Positions 41,422 to 53,009 of a DNA stretch of 64,000 bases are shown here, one piece after another. This stretch comes from an uncultured Nitrosospira sp. Lineage in GTDB: Bacteria; Nitrospirota; Nitrospiria; Nitrospirales; Nitrospiraceae. The position numbers and the translations under genes were made by a program. The stretch spans positions 1-64,000 of the forward strand of contig CAADGK010000133.1 of assembly GCA_900696515.1 (NCBI GenBank), read 5' to 3'. Under the pieces are notes generated by a model. The model ran no database searches, was not told the origin of the DNA, and saw only the letters and a program-made list of their open reading frames with translations. Numbering within the stretch: position 1 is the first letter of the stretch; the number at the start of each line of letters is the position of its first letter.

Positions 41422-41868
41422 ATGTCGCTCTATGATCGCCTAACCGAAGACCTCAAACTTGCCATGAAGTCGCGTGATCAGCTCCGGATGGACGTGATCA
41501 GAATGATCAAAGCGGCGGTATTGAACAAGGAAGTGGAGCTGAAGCGCGACCTCGATGACGCTGAAATGAGCCGAGTTATGACCACGCTCATCAAGCAACG
41601 CCGCGAGTCGGTTGAACAATTTGAGAAAGCACAACGGCAAGAATTGGCCGCCAAGGAGCGTCACGAAATTGAGATCATTGAATCCTATCTACCCAAACCT
41701 CTCTCACAGGAAGACCTTGAAATCCTGATCATATCCGTCATTGCCGAGACAGGATCACGGTCGATGAAGGACATGGGAGCCGTGATGAAGACGGTCATGG
41801 CACGCCTTGAGGGACAAGCCGTCGACGGCAAACGAGTCAGCGAGTTTGTGAAGCAAAAGCTTTCTTAA
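41422..41868 (+). CDS. GatB/YqeY domain protein
   Basis: 148 aa; LYDRLTEDLKLAMKSRDQLRMDVIRMIKAAVLNKEVE...IIESYLPKPLSQEDLE...MKDMGAVMKTVMARLEGQAVDGKRVSEFVKQKL. Confidence 0.95.
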   Translation: MSLYDRLTEDLKLAMKSRDQLRMDVIRMIKAAVLNKEVELKRDLDDAEMSRVMTTLIKQRRESVEQFEKAQRQELAAKERHEIEIIESYLPKPLSQEDLEILIISVIAETGSRSMKDMGAVMKTVMARLEGQAVDGKRVSEFVKQKLS

Positions 41869-41916
41869 CCCCTCCCGGCTTCAGTTTCAGCCCATTTCAG
41901 CCGTAGAGTAGGTGCT

Positions 41917-42555
41917 ATGGCTATTCTCATCGTCGACGACTCCATAGATCAGTATGCCCTCCTCCGATCCATCCTGACCAAGGCGGGCCACCATCAGATT
42001 CTCGGAGCAGAGTCCGCCCAGGCGGCCTTTTCATTATTGAAGCTGGACGAAGAGTCGTCGTCAACCGACATCGACTTGATCTTGATGGATGTGCTCATGC
42101 CGGAAATCGACGGTGTGCAAGCTTGCCGAAGAATCAAACAGCAGACCCATCTCCGCGACATTCCGATCATCATGGTCACGGCCAAAAACGACCTTGATAA
42201 CCTGCATCAAGCTTTTTCAGCGGGAGCCATGGATTATATCAATAAGCCCGTCAAAAGCCTTGAGCTTCTCGCACGAGTCGCCTCCGCCATCACTCTGAAA
42301 AAGGAAATGGACTGCCGCAAGTTGCGTGAGCTGGAGCTCCGCCGCGCAAACGACGAGCTTCAGCAGGCCCTGCGGGAAGTCAAAGTGCTGCGCGGACTGA
42401 TTCCGATTTGCGCGTCCTGTAAAAAAATCCGCAACGACGGAGGCTTCTGGCAACAAATCGAAGAATATATCGGCGAACATTCGGAGGCCGAGTTCAGCCA
42501 TGGCATCTGTCAGCCATGCCTCAAAAAGCTTTATCCTGGTGTTTACCAAGACTAG
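41917..42555 (+). CDS. response regulator with Cys-containing C-terminal tail
   Basis: Receiver domain (ILIVDDSIDQYALL, LILMDVLMPEIDG, IIMVTAKN, YINKPVKSLELLARV) then GLIPICASCKKIRNDGGFWQQIEEYIGEHSEAEFSHGICQPCLKKLYP. Confidence 0.92.
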   Translation: MAILIVDDSIDQYALLRSILTKAGHHQILGAESAQAAFSLLKLDEESSSTDIDLILMDVLMPEIDGVQACRRIKQQTHLRDIPIIMVTAKNDLDNLHQAFSAGAMDYINKPVKSLELLARVASAITLKKEMDCRKLRELELRRANDELQQALREVKVLRGLIPICASCKKIRNDGGFWQQIEEYIGEHSEAEFSHGICQPCLKKLYPGVYQD

Positions 42556-42602
42556 CTGCTAGGATTCTTCCAGTTCGCATCTTTCCCGATGTCTGAGCAG
42601 CT

Positions 42603-43607
42603 ATGAGCATCCTCCTCATTGATGATTCGCCAGATGATCGCCTCCTGCTCCAGGCCATTTTGTCCGCAGCAGGCTATGAACACATCATTGCAACAGACTG
42701 CGCCGCGGCCGCCTTCAAACAGCTTGGGCTGGATGGGGGGAAACAAGGCCTCGCGCGGGTGGACCTGATTCTCATGGATATGCTCATGCCGCAAATGAGC
42801 GGCATCGAAGCATGTCGCCAGATAAAGGCCGTCGATCGTTTCCGCGACACCCCCGTCATCATGGTCACCATGAAGACAGACCCCGTCGACCTTCAGCTGG
42901 CGTTCGCCGCCGGGGCGATGGACTATGTCGCCAAACCGATCAATAAGATCGAGCTCCTGACCCGCGTCCGATCGGTGCTCCGACTCGTTCATGAGATCGA
43001 CCGCCGCCGAGCCCGAGAACACGAACTCCTTGAGGTCATGCGGCAACTGCAGGAAGCCAACCAAATGTTGCTCCGGCTCTCCTGCCTAGACGGATTGACC
43101 GGCATCACCAACCGACGCCAATTTGATGATTTCCTGGACCAAGAATGGCGAAGAGCTCTGCGCGAGTCGACCCCATTATCGCTGATCATGTTCGACATCG
43201 ATCGATTCAAGGCCTATAACGATTCCAAAGGACACACCGCCGGTGACGAATGTCTCAAGCAGGTCTGCGCGGCGATTTCCAGCGCCGTGAATCGTCCCGG
43301 TGATCTCGTCGCCCGCTATGGCGGAGATGAGTTCGTCACGGTACTCCCCGGCACGGGGATTGACGGGGCAGCGCAAGTCGCCGAGAGCCTGCGCCGCCGC
43401 GTAGAAGCGCTCGGCATTCAACAAACCGACGGGCAACTCGTGACCATCAGCGTCGGGTACGCCTGCGTCGTCCCAACCAGACACTCATCTCCTACCGATC
43501 TTGTGAAGGCCGCCGATCAAGCGCTCTATCAAGCCAAACAAGATGGGCGGAACAGATCCCGATCGGCCAGTATTTTGTCGTTGGTCGAAGATTCACCAAA
43601 CACGTAG
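42603..43607 (+). CDS. response regulator-diguanylate cyclase
   Basis: Receiver domain plus GGDEF-type domain: [60 protein letters not shown]. Confidence 0.95.
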   Translation: MSILLIDDSPDDRLLLQAILSAAGYEHIIATDCAAAAFKQLGLDGGKQGLARVDLILMDMLMPQMSGIEACRQIKAVDRFRDTPVIMVTMKTDPVDLQLAFAAGAMDYVAKPINKIELLTRVRSVLRLVHEIDRRRAREHELLEVMRQLQEANQMLLRLSCLDGLTGITNRRQFDDFLDQEWRRALRESTPLSLIMFDIDRFKAYNDSKGHTAGDECLKQVCAAISSAVNRPGDLVARYGGDEFVTVLPGTGIDGAAQVAESLRRRVEALGIQQTDGQLVTISVGYACVVPTRHSSPTDLVKAADQALYQAKQDGRNRSRSASILSLVEDSPNT

Positions 43608-43780
43608 CCAGCCGTTGACACGCGAGGTGTCACCTCAAGCGATGAGGATCGGTTGAAGCGCGCGGATCGAATCAGCCCGGTCTGCAGGCTGCCCGAAAAC
43701 GCGGACTCACGGGCCTCACACATTCCGTGGGTCTCCATCGACTTATGCCACGACATCGACGGGTAGAAGCTCACAGACGG

Positions 43781-46033
43781 ATGTCGAAGCCAACCCCGCA
43801 CCGGCGACCAACTCGTGCCGCTCCAAAGCGAATGATCGCTGCACGAAAGCCTTCAGCGCCCACCTCATCTCCACCGTTGCCCAAACACAACCCAACCGCT
43901 GTTCTGAAGCGGTACCAGGATACGCTCCATGAGCTGGCACAAAGCGAATCCTTGAGCAGCGGTGACCTAGTCCATGCATTCCGGGCCATCTCAGAAACCT
44001 GTTCCAAAGTCCTCCGCGTCACACGAACCAGCGCATGGCTGTTTTCCGAAGACCACACTGAACTCATACTCCTTGATCTCTCAGAATCGACGCACGGACG
44101 ATCCAATCCTGAGACCATCTTCAAGTCGGCTGATTGTCCGGTCTATCTCCGATCACTGCGGCGCGAGCGTCACGCCATTGCGGCTGAATGCGCCTCGCAA
44201 GACCCACGGACCCACGACCTGGCGGACGCCTATTGGGTGCCACGTAAGATTGAATCCACACTGAATGCGCCCATCAGACGGAAGGGAAAGCTTGTCGGGG
44301 TACTGTGCGCCGAATCTGTAGGGAAAACTCGACGGTGGAGTCAACAAGACATACACCTCTGTTGCCTGCTCGCAACCCTGGCGACGCTCGCACTTGAAGC
44401 GGCTGAGCGACACCACGTGGAACAGGCGCTTCGAGTTGCCAAGGAGGTCGCTGAGGTGGCCAGTCGCGCGAAAAGCGAATTTCTCGCCAACATGAGTCAT
44501 GAGATTCGAACTCCGATGAATGCGATCATCGGAATGGCCGACCTCCTCTGGGAAACGCCGCTCACTCCGCATCAGCGAAAGTATCTCCGTATTTTCAGAC
44601 GTGCGGGGGGAACGCTGCTCAACCTGATCAACGATATCCTTGATCTCTCGAAAGTCGAGGCGGGACGTCTCGACTTGGAGGCCATTGAGTTTGACCTCAG
44701 CGAAATGCTGGACAAAACCATCGACATATTGGCCTTGCGGACCAACGAGAAGGGGATCGAACTGACGGCGCATATCGATCAACAAGTGCCGTGCCGCTTG
44801 ATCGGCGACCCAACGCGATTGACTCAGATCGTGATTAATCTCATCGGCAACGCCATCAAATTTACCGATACAGGGAGCGTTGAAGTTCGCATCACCAATG
44901 ACCCGGACCGGAAGACCCCTGGTGCGATTCGGATTTCCGTCAGCGACACAGGAATCGGAATCCCTGCCGACAACCTCGCCTCCATCTTTGACAGCTTCAC
45001 ACAGGCCCACGCATCAACGACCAGGCAGTATGGAGGGACGGGGCTTGGCCTCACAATTACCAAACGGCTTGTAGAACAAATGCAAGGCCGGATTTGGGCG
45101 GAGAGTACCGTGGGGAAAGGCAGTGCGTTCCACTGCTCCCTCCTCCTTCAGGTTCAGTCTGCCCCTTTCCTTCAGACACCCGCTCCGCCGATCGATCTTG
45201 CTGGAGTGAAGGTCTTAGTCGTGGATGACCATCCAATGAACCGCCAGATCCTTCGCGAAACATTGAGTACCTGTGGAGCCCAGGTCACAGATACGCCAAG
45301 CGGGAAGGCTGCCTTGGCGGTACTCCGCGGGGCACGAGAACAGCGTCAGGACTATGACGTTATGCTTCTTGATTGCCGAATGCCGGGGATGGACGGGTTT
45401 GAGGTTGTAGAACGGCTCAATACGTCAGCCGAGAAGACAGACCTGACGGTGGTCATGATGACCTCGGACCATTGGGCCGATGATATTGCCCGCACGTACG
45501 ACCTTGGCCTCGGCGGCTACCTTATCAAACCGATTCGACGTGCGGATCTACTTCAAACCATGAGCATCGCGATTGGCCGAAAAAAGGGAATTCCTCCGGC
45601 CACGACGCCCCCTGAAACCGAGACCGTATCGTCAAGTGTATCAACCAGACCCTTTCAGATCCTTCTCGTCGAGGATTCACCTGACAACCAACTCTTGATT
45701 CGGTCTTACCTGAAGAAGACCGATTATCTTCTCGATGTCGCCGACCATGGCGGGATAGCCGTTGAGAAATTTAAAACCACCCATTACGACCTGATCCTGA
45801 TGGATATCCAGATGCCCGTGATGGACGGCTGCGCTGCGACAAAAGCGATCCGATCATGGGAACAAGACCACGACCTCCCTGCGACCCCGATCATTGCCCT
45901 CACGGCACTGGCGCTAAAGGAAGAAGGCACTCGCATTCTTGAGGCCGGGTGCAACACCCATGTCACCAAGCCGGTTAAGAAATCTACATTGTTAGAGGTC
46001 CTTCAAGTATATAAGGAGCATACCGTCTCATGA
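43781..46033 (+). CDS. GAF-domain hybrid histidine kinase with two receiver domains
   Basis: [41 protein letters not shown], two REC domains ([28 protein letters not shown]). ORF opens at 43727; MSKPTP start proposed. Confidence 0.93.
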   Translation: MSKPTPHRRPTRAAPKRMIAARKPSAPTSSPPLPKHNPTAVLKRYQDTLHELAQSESLSSGDLVHAFRAISETCSKVLRVTRTSAWLFSEDHTELILLDLSESTHGRSNPETIFKSADCPVYLRSLRRERHAIAAECASQDPRTHDLADAYWVPRKIESTLNAPIRRKGKLVGVLCAESVGKTRRWSQQDIHLCCLLATLATLALEAAERHHVEQALRVAKEVAEVASRAKSEFLANMSHEIRTPMNAIIGMADLLWETPLTPHQRKYLRIFRRAGGTLLNLINDILDLSKVEAGRLDLEAIEFDLSEMLDKTIDILALRTNEKGIELTAHIDQQVPCRLIGDPTRLTQIVINLIGNAIKFTDTGSVEVRITNDPDRKTPGAIRISVSDTGIGIPADNLASIFDSFTQAHASTTRQYGGTGLGLTITKRLVEQMQGRIWAESTVGKGSAFHCSLLLQVQSAPFLQTPAPPIDLAGVKVLVVDDHPMNRQILRETLSTCGAQVTDTPSGKAALAVLRGAREQRQDYDVMLLDCRMPGMDGFEVVERLNTSAEKTDLTVVMMTSDHWADDIARTYDLGLGGYLIKPIRRADLLQTMSIAIGRKKGIPPATTPPETETVSSSVSTRPFQILLVEDSPDNQLLIRSYLKKTDYLLDVADHGGIAVEKFKTTHYDLILMDIQMPVMDGCAATKAIRSWEQDHDLPATPIIALTALALKEEGTRILEAGCNTHVTKPVKKSTLLEVLQVYKEHTVS

Positions 46034-46356
46034 CACCTCCTCGATCAACCCATTCCCGACTCCCTATCCGTGTGGAGATCAGTCGTGATTTCGAAGATAT
46101 TGCGCCGATCTTCCTGGAAAACAGACGGAAGGATCTTAAAACACTTCATGCCGCCATAGGCGCTCAGGACTTCTCGACCCTTCAGACACTGGGCCATCGC
46201 ATGAAGGGTGATGGTGGGGGGTATGGGTTTGACGCAATTTCAGAAATCGGCGCAACCTTAGAGAGCGCAGCACAACGGCAGGATATTCCCCCCATCGAAC
46301 ACGGCATTGCGGAACTAGAAGATTTCCTTGATCGAGTCACGGTGTTCTATCGTTGA
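46030..46356 (+). CDS. Hpt-domain protein
   Basis: 108 aa; [51 protein letters not shown]; overlaps kinase stop. Confidence 0.9.
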   Translation: MTPPRSTHSRLPIRVEISRDFEDIAPIFLENRRKDLKTLHAAIGAQDFSTLQTLGHRMKGDGGGYGFDAISEIGATLESAAQRQDIPPIEHGIAELEDFLDRVTVFYR

Positions 46357-46416
46357 GGGAAACGATTCGCTTTTAAACCATTCTTGCTACGCCAGAATCA
46401 TCAGCTGCCTTCCCAC

Positions 46417-46438
46417 AGACTATTTGCACAAATAGTCT
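46417..46438. repeat. 22-bp perfect palindrome
   Basis: AGACTATTTG-CA-CAAATAGTCT downstream of the Hpt gene. Confidence 0.7.
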
Positions 46439-46576
46439 CATTGAGCGGCAGTTCCCCACCTGGGAGGGTGAGAGTGTGAGCTGGGTGCCGTCTGTTGCTC
46501 GCCTGATGCGTTGATGGCCGTCGATGAAACTCCATCCGCGCGTGCGGACATTTCACCCCGATTGGTCTCTTGAGGA

Positions 46577-46616
46577 AAATGCAGAACCTCGGCCTTCCAG
46601 GCGGGGTTCTGCATTT
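46577..46616 (-). terminator. hairpin downstream of the PhyH-like gene
   Basis: AAATGCAGAACC ... GGTTCTGCATTT, 12-bp perfect stem with 16-nt loop, immediately beyond the stop at 46619. Confidence 0.65.
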
Positions 46617-46618
46617 CA

Positions 46619-47470
46619 TCACCCGTAGTCTGGAGGAGGCTTGCGTTGGAGCACATAGTCGATCGAAAGCAATAGGCGCATCGTGTGACATCGACTAGCT
46701 TTATGGAAAGAACTAGTCTCTTCGAATAAGACCGTCCCCTGTTGACCCACAATCATCTTGATGCGATCTCCAAAACTTTGATGAGCCGCGATATCGTCCA
46801 GAATAATATTGCGGATTTCAGAAAATCTCTTGGTTCTGTGCGTGCGCTCAATCAGAACATGAGGTCCACAGGATGGATCCACGTCGGTCAGGTAAATAAA
46901 GATGGTTAAGGACTTAAAATCCAATGCATCGTAATGGAACGCATCTCCGTCGTACTGAGTCAGCTCCTGACCACTCGACAACAACTGTGCCCGTTCATCG
47001 GTCATGGAAGGCCCCAAAGACCATTTTAATTGCGTCAACCACAGAATAGGCTCAGCCCCTATGTACTGCCTAGCAATTTCTATTATCTTCTCATTCCGAG
47101 CAATCAGGTCAATGGCTTGGCACTCTCGGTGCGGATTCCAATATCGTGCAAATCGTGTATTAGCGGCATACTTAACTATCTGCGCCACCTGCTGTTGAGG
47201 AATCTTCCAGCCGGTCGCATACCCTCGTTCATTCAATGACTTCACGACGGGCTCCACCTTACAGTTTGGAAACAAATCGAAGTGGCTCACCTGTATTGGT
47301 CGAGTATGACTGAATCGTCGAAAGTACCAGACTCCATACTCACGTAATGGGCCTAAGATGAACCACGCACGAAACATCTGCACGGAACGCAGCAACCACC
47401 GATTCTTATGAACCAACACCCGCAATTTAAAATAGGAATGGGATTTGTTTTCAACAGCTGCAGTATTCAT
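46619..47470 (-). CDS. phytanoyl-CoA dioxygenase-like (PhyH) protein
   Basis: DAFHYDALDFKSLTIFIYLTDVDPSCGPHVLIERTHRTKRF (HxD), GTVLFEETSSFHKASRCHTMRLLLSIDYVL (distal H and R). Confidence 0.7.
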   Translation of the reverse strand: MNTAAVENKSHSYFKLRVLVHKNRWLLRSVQMFRAWFILGPLREYGVWYFRRFSHTRPIQVSHFDLFPNCKVEPVVKSLNERGYATGWKIPQQQVAQIVKYAANTRFARYWNPHRECQAIDLIARNEKIIEIARQYIGAEPILWLTQLKWSLGPSMTDERAQLLSSGQELTQYDGDAFHYDALDFKSLTIFIYLTDVDPSCGPHVLIERTHRTKRFSEIRNIILDDIAAHQSFGDRIKMIVGQQGTVLFEETSSFHKASRCHTMRLLLSIDYVLQRKPPPDYG

Positions 47471-47959
47471 GGCTCACCTTTCCCACTTGACCATTGGTTC
47501 ATGCGTCAAATACATGTGCAGCATGATTCGTGCCGGTTGGGTTATCACTGCCTCCGTTCACCATTGACACTGGCTTAAATCTTTGAAATCACTGAATACA
47601 AACGATCGCAGAAAGTTCAAGAACAATATGAGAGGAGAGTAGCTGATTGCCAAACTGTACTTTGCTACCTACAGTAGGGTGTAGTTCTGTTAAAAAACAT
47701 TTCGGTGAATACCAAAACTTTCCTTTGCCCCACGATTTCCTTGGGCACACCCTTGAGGCTTACTGACTCCATCAGTGATGGCGATGTTCTTGGCAAAGCT
47801 GAAAACAGGGGGGGGGGAATTCTCCACGCGAAAAGTGATGACGTGCTGCTGCAAGGGGAGGTTGAATGTCCACAAATTACCAATCTAGGATGTCCACTTT
47901 TTGCCAATGCGATTGCCCAGTTGTCGTGTTCCCCTCACGGCTGACCCCGGTTGTTACTA

Positions 47960-48220
47960 TAGGAGGAACGACTCTCAGGCCGAACTCCGATACCTGGGCA
48001 TCACATCGACCCCGGCGTTTGTCCGCGCTCCAGAAGACAATGGCGCGGTGGAACGATTCATTCAGACGCTGAAAGAGCAACTCTTATGGATACGCACCTT
48101 CCAAAAGGAGGAGGAGCTCCGCCAGACTCTCCTGACTAGCTCGATCCCTATAATGAACAGTGGCTCATCTAGCAGCATGCGTCCTACTCGCCAATCCAGA
48201 TACGTCGAGACCGGCCATTC
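47960..48220 (+). pseudogene. degraded rve-type transposase fragment (IS3/IS481-like)
   Basis: LGITSTPAFVRAPEDNGAVERFIQTLKEQLLWIRTFQKEEELRQTLL then, after a frameshift, YNEQWLI: DDE integrase C-terminal half. Confidence 0.8.
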
Positions 48221-48693
48221 ACGCCGGAGACCGCATGACGAGGATGATCGTGGAAGATTGGAAGTTCTGGTGAGTGAGCCCGCAAGAAACGACCCACAGC
48301 TCGGAGCGAATACGGCAATAACCGTGTCCAAGAAATTCTAGGCGGTACTCGATATAGGAGCAATGTCGACAGTCGGATACAATTTACTGGAGAACATCAA
48401 CTTCGGAATACAAGCCCTGTACAACCCAGCTTCTATGGCTCACCATGTTTAACACATTGCTATCCAGAGTGGATCACATGTGTGTTGGAGAGCTAGTAGT
48501 TCTGAACGAGGAGTATCTCAGATCATTCAGAAAGGTATTGGTAGAGTCTTGTCCGCAGGTTGTGTATAATGCGGCCCACGGGAGACGCGATTCACTACTC
48601 CTCCCCGTTCTTCGACCGCAGCCACAAAACTGCACGATCATGTGCGGCAAACCCTGCGGGATTTATGGATCGCGATTCCACCATCCCAAGGGT

Positions 48694-48769
48694 GGGGGGC
48701 TAGCTCAGTTGGGAGAGCACTACGTTCGCAACGTAGGGGTCGGGGGTTCAACTCCCCTGCCCTCCACCA
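48694..48769 (+). tRNA. tRNA-Ala (anticodon CGC), CCA encoded
   Basis: GGGGGGCTAGCTCAGTTGGGAGAGCACTACGTTCGCAACGTAGGGGTCGGGGGTTCAACTCCCCTGCCCTCCACCA; cloverleaf arms pair, loop TTCGCAA. Confidence 0.95.
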
Positions 48770-48910
48770 AATACGCTTGCAATGCTGTTGACCGCAGCTA
48801 AACCAGTCAAAATTTCAAGTCATTCCTGCTCAAACAGTTTCCAATAGACCAAATCTCCCTCCGTCTTGAAAAGCGTGGCGTCTTCATGCCCTGACCGGGA
48901 GGCTACTCGC

Positions 48911-49228
48911 TTATAAAGCTTTGAGGCGGGCTTGGATGTAGTCGTTGAGTCTCGCTTGCGAAGTCTTATCGATCATCACCGTTTCGATCCCACATTCTCC
49001 CCCATGGACCCAACGAACCCTCCCCTCCGCCACCGACACCCATTGTTTGGTCGGAAGTCTGACCCTGAGAGCGCACAGATCTCCAGACTCCAGCGGCAAA
49101 GACCCTGAGATGCGCCACCCAAGTGAGGACAAGTTCGTGACAGACCCGTAGCCGATCCCGTTCCCTCGTTCATACTTCACGAGACTGAAGATCGGAAAGC
49201 GGTAATGGTAACGGAGAGCAAAGGGCAT
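48911..49228 (-). CDS. PilZ-domain-like protein
   Basis: RYHYRFPIFSLVKYERGNGIGYGSVTNLSSLGWRISGSLPLESGDLCALRVRLP...VAEGRVRWVHGGECGIETVMI. Confidence 0.75.
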   Translation of the reverse strand: MPFALRYHYRFPIFSLVKYERGNGIGYGSVTNLSSLGWRISGSLPLESGDLCALRVRLPTKQWVSVAEGRVRWVHGGECGIETVMIDKTSQARLNDYIQARLKAL

Positions 49229-49611
49229 GACGAAAACCCCAGTAATTTGAACGGAGCACATTGTAAGTGGAGACCTGTTCACGGTGCAAGGTGTTCAGTC
49301 TGTGATTCAAGACACAGGTTTTTAGTTTTTCGTCATCCTAACTATTAACGCCTCGACCCGCAATGATCCGCCCGTCCACGATAATCAATATGAATCCAGA
49401 GGTCGGGCTAAGATGAGCAGTGCTCTACAACACAATTGTGAGAGTCTTGCTTCGCGGGCAGGAAAAGCCTGCACCCCCCTCAACGCGCAGGCCGTCTCGG
49501 ACAATCAGCACACCTATCTAGTTGGAGAAGAATCGATGGGAATGAGAGTGCCGCACCGGATACAGGCAGTGTCCCGGTCAGGCAATTCACCAATAGGCTA
49601 TTTGCGCACAA

Positions 49612-50286
49612 TCATACTGCACTGATGATCGCCTCACCACCCGGCTGGGCGCTGTCAAGGAACACTCGTCGCCCGTCTACTCGTAACCGACCTTCGGCAA
49701 AAAGTTGCACCGCACGAGGATAAATTTTGTGTTCCTGCACGAGGATTCTGGCGGCGAGTGTGTCGGACGTGTCACTATCTAGGATCGGTACGGCTGCTTG
49801 AATAATAATCGGCCCTTCATCTACCCCTTCCGTGACGAAATGCACCGTACAGCCAGCCAGCTTGCAACCCCAATCGATCGCTTTCTTTTGCACATCCAAT
49901 CCAGGAAAGGATGGCAGCAACGAGGGATGTATATTCATCATCCGGTTCGCGTAGGCATTGACCAATACCGCCGTGACAATTTTCATATAGCCTGCGAGCA
50001 GAACGAGTTCGACATCGTGCTGCTGAATGATTTCCAACAAGGCACGGTCGTAGGCTTCACGACTATCAGGTTTTCCCGCAAACGGTTTGGGATCCACAAA
50101 CAGATCCTTGAGACCGTGTTTCCGAGCCCGTTCCAGTGCGATGGCATCTTTCTTATTACTGATGACGGCGACGATGCGAGCCTGAAGTTGCCCCGCTTCG
50201 ATTGCATCGATAATCGCTTGCAGGTTGGATCCTCGACCGGATGCCAGGACCGCCACCCGTAATGGGGGCGTTCGGTTAGTCGACAT
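49612..50286 (-). CDS. purN: phosphoribosylglycinamide formyltransferase
   Basis: [92 protein letters not shown]. Confidence 0.97.
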   Translation of the reverse strand: MSTNRTPPLRVAVLASGRGSNLQAIIDAIEAGQLQARIVAVISNKKDAIALERARKHGLKDLFVDPKPFAGKPDSREAYDRALLEIIQQHDVELVLLAGYMKIVTAVLVNAYANRMMNIHPSLLPSFPGLDVQKKAIDWGCKLAGCTVHFVTEGVDEGPIIIQAAVPILDSDTSDTLAARILVQEHKIYPRAVQLFAEGRLRVDGRRVFLDSAQPGGEAIISAV

Positions 50287-51313
50287 ACTCGACCTCCGGT
50301 TCCTCCCCGGACGAAGACACGATTTCGCCGATCGGCCAACCTCGATCTCCCAATGCTGCCGCACGCGCCAGCACGTCGGAGGTGGAGTCAGGCGGAACCA
50401 CCAGAATCAACCCGATCCCCATGTTGAACACCCGGTACATTTCTTCCCGATCGATCCGTCCCACACGGCTCATCACCTCGAAGATCGGCGGCACCGGCCA
50501 GGCCCTGCGAGTAATCTTTGCCCTGACTCCCTTTGGAAACACCCGGGGCAAGTTCTCCGTAATCCCACCCCCCGTGATATGGGCGATCCCCTTAATAGAA
50601 AACTGTTCAAGAAGCGCCAAAATCTGCTTGGCATAAATCCGAGTCGGTGTCAGGAGCACATCCCCGACGAATCCATCAAGCTCAGCCAGGCGGCTCGTCA
50701 CGCTCAACTTGGCTTGTTCAAACAGCACGCGCCGGGCCAGAGAGTAGCCGTTACTGTGCAACCCCGAAGAGGCCAACCCGATGATCACATCCCCGGGCAC
50801 AATGTGCCGCCCATCAATGATCTTCGGACGATCCACGGCGCCGACTGCGAATCCGGCCAGATCATATTCCCCCTCGGGATAGAATGACGGCATTTCGGCG
50901 GTTTCCCCTCCGATCAATGCGCAACCCGCTTGGCGGCAGCCTTCGGCGATGCCGGCGACCACTTCTTGCGCCTTTGCCACGGACAACTTCCCGGTCGCAA
51001 AATAGTCCAAGAAGAACAACGGCTCCGCACCGCTCACCGCAATATCATTCACGCACATCGCCACGAGATCAATACCAACCGTGTCGTGCTTGTCCATCAT
51101 GAAGGCAATCTTCAGTTTCGTCCCGACTCCGTCTGTTCCGGAAACGAGTACGGGCTCTTTGTATTTGCTTGCTTGAAGGCCAAAAAGCCCGCCAAAGCCT
51201 CCGAGGTCGGTCAAAACTTCTGGACGGAACGTCGAACGAACGAGCGGCTTGATGCGATCGACGAATTCATCGCCCGCATCGATATCCACACCAGCATCGC
51301 GATAGGTCGTCAT
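50276..51313 (-). CDS. purM: phosphoribosylformylglycinamidine cyclo-ligase
   Basis: 345 aa; [65 protein letters not shown]. Confidence 0.97.
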   Translation of the reverse strand: MTTYRDAGVDIDAGDEFVDRIKPLVRSTFRPEVLTDLGGFGGLFGLQASKYKEPVLVSGTDGVGTKLKIAFMMDKHDTVGIDLVAMCVNDIAVSGAEPLFFLDYFATGKLSVAKAQEVVAGIAEGCRQAGCALIGGETAEMPSFYPEGEYDLAGFAVGAVDRPKIIDGRHIVPGDVIIGLASSGLHSNGYSLARRVLFEQAKLSVTSRLAELDGFVGDVLLTPTRIYAKQILALLEQFSIKGIAHITGGGITENLPRVFPKGVRAKITRRAWPVPPIFEVMSRVGRIDREEMYRVFNMGIGLILVVPPDSTSDVLARAAALGDRGWPIGEIVSSSGEEPEVEYVD

Positions 51314-51536
51314 AGCCAGTCACAATGGGGAACGTTGAGGTCTTCGTTGAGTGAGAAGACCGAGCGGTTATTGTTGCCCTCGGTCTGGACCTCAGTCTCA
51401 ACCTGCTGTCGGAGCCGCATCTTATCGGAGGGTATCGGAGAGGTCAACGCATAGAAACAACGGAAACTTCAGCCGTTCAGTTACGCACAACCACGTGTGG
51501 AATACAGGATTCCTTCTGGATGGGCCACGTCCTTCC

Positions 51537-52928
51537 CTACCCTTCAGGCCGCATCTCCACGTCCAATAGCTTCAGCTTTCGGTGAAGGTGACTCCGTTCG
51601 ATCTTGAGATCATCAGCCGTCCGCGAGATGTTCCAATGATGTTCTCGAAGCTTTCGGCTGATGTACTCTTTTTCGAACGCGTTCCGAGCATCCCGAAGCG
51701 AGTCATAGGGCTTTGTCAGAAGCGGAGTTGCGGTCGCGCCACTTGCGGAGACCGCATTCGTGGTCCGGCCTTGTAACGAGAGTGTAGCCTGTGCAGCATC
51801 AATGACAAATCCCGGCACCATGATCATGAGCCGCTCGATCAGATTGCGCAGCTCCCGGATATTCCCCGGCCAGTCGTATTGCTGAAAGACGCTCATCGCC
51901 TCCGGAGAGACATCCTTCACCCGCAGACCCTGTTCTTCGGCATGCAACTTCATGAAATGGTGGACGAGGGCAGGAATGTCTTCCCGCCGCTCCCGCAGCG
52001 GCGGGACCACAATCGGCACCACATTGAGGCGATAGTACAAATCTTCCCGGAATTGCCCTCTGCCGATTTCCTTTTCTAAATCCTTATTGGACGCCGCCAG
52101 CACCCGCACATCCACCTTCATTAATTTCGTTCCACCGACTCGCGTAAACTGCTGCTCCTGCAAGGCTCGCAACACTTTGGCCTGGGTACTGAAGCTCATG
52201 TCACCGATCTCGTCGAGAAAGAGGGTCCCGCCGTTGGCCTGCTCGAACTGTCCCCGCTTCATGGATGTCGCGCCCGTGAAGGAACCCTTCTCATGACCGA
52301 ACAGTTCGCTCTCGATCAAGGTCTCCGGAATGGCGGCGCAATTCACCGCCACAAAGGGATGATCCGATCTCGTACTATGGAGGTGAATGGCCCTGGCGAC
52401 GAGCTCCTTCCCGGTTCCATTCTCCCCTCCGATCAAGACCCGACTGTTCGTCGGACCGGCTGTTTCGATGAGATCCCGCAGTCGCCGCATCGCCGGAGAC
52501 TGCCCGACCAGTTCAAATTTCCTTTGGACCTTGCTCCGCAACGCCCGATTCTCCTGGGCTAATCGATATTGCTCCAGCGCCTGTTTGACACGAAATGTCA
52601 CATTTTCGAGCGACAGCGGCTTCTCAATGTAATCGTAGGCCCCCAGCTTGATCGCCTTTACCGCCGTTTCGATGGAGCCGTGGCCGGAAATCATCATCAC
52701 CTGAGTGGTCGGCACAAACTCCTTCACCCGCCGCAACGTTTCCAACCCATCCATCTCCGGCATCCAAATGTCCAGGATCATGAGATCCGGAGGATCCGTC
52801 CCATAGATTTTCAGCGCTTCAAGCCCATTCGCCGCCACGGCAACCTCATACCCTTCATCTTCGAGGATACTTCGCAGGGATGTCCGAATGGCCTCCTCAT
52901 CATCTACGATCAAAATCGATGCTGACAT
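51537..52928 (-). CDS. sigma54-dependent response regulator (NtrX/NtrC-like)
   Basis: 463 aa; REC domain, GENGTGKELVARAIH, ESELFGHEKGSFTGATSMKRGQFEQANGGTLFLDEIGDMS, C-terminal HTH. Confidence 0.96.
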   Translation of the reverse strand: MSASILIVDDEEAIRTSLRSILEDEGYEVAVAANGLEALKIYGTDPPDLMILDIWMPEMDGLETLRRVKEFVPTTQVMMISGHGSIETAVKAIKLGAYDYIEKPLSLENVTFRVKQALEQYRLAQENRALRSKVQRKFELVGQSPAMRRLRDLIETAGPTNSRVLIGGENGTGKELVARAIHLHSTRSDHPFVAVNCAAIPETLIESELFGHEKGSFTGATSMKRGQFEQANGGTLFLDEIGDMSFSTQAKVLRALQEQQFTRVGGTKLMKVDVRVLAASNKDLEKEIGRGQFREDLYYRLNVVPIVVPPLRERREDIPALVHHFMKLHAEEQGLRVKDVSPEAMSVFQQYDWPGNIRELRNLIERLMIMVPGFVIDAAQATLSLQGRTTNAVSASGATATPLLTKPYDSLRDARNAFEKEYISRKLREHHWNISRTADDLKIERSHLHRKLKLLDVEMRPEG

Positions 52929-53009
52929 CTACCCCCTCCAAGAAACATGGACAATCGGTCGGCAGCCGTTGCCCTTTCTGCGCTGCCGAATGACCCCTCA
53001 CGCATCGTG

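Noticed and set aside
44153-45010. 285-aa minus-strand ORF
   Set aside because: Antisense to the hybrid histidine kinase; shadow ORF.
47690-47875. Minus-strand ORF (STFNLPLQQHVITFRVENSPPPVFSF...) beside the transposase remnant
   Set aside because: Short, contains the G10 tract, and no family recognised; left as decayed sequence.
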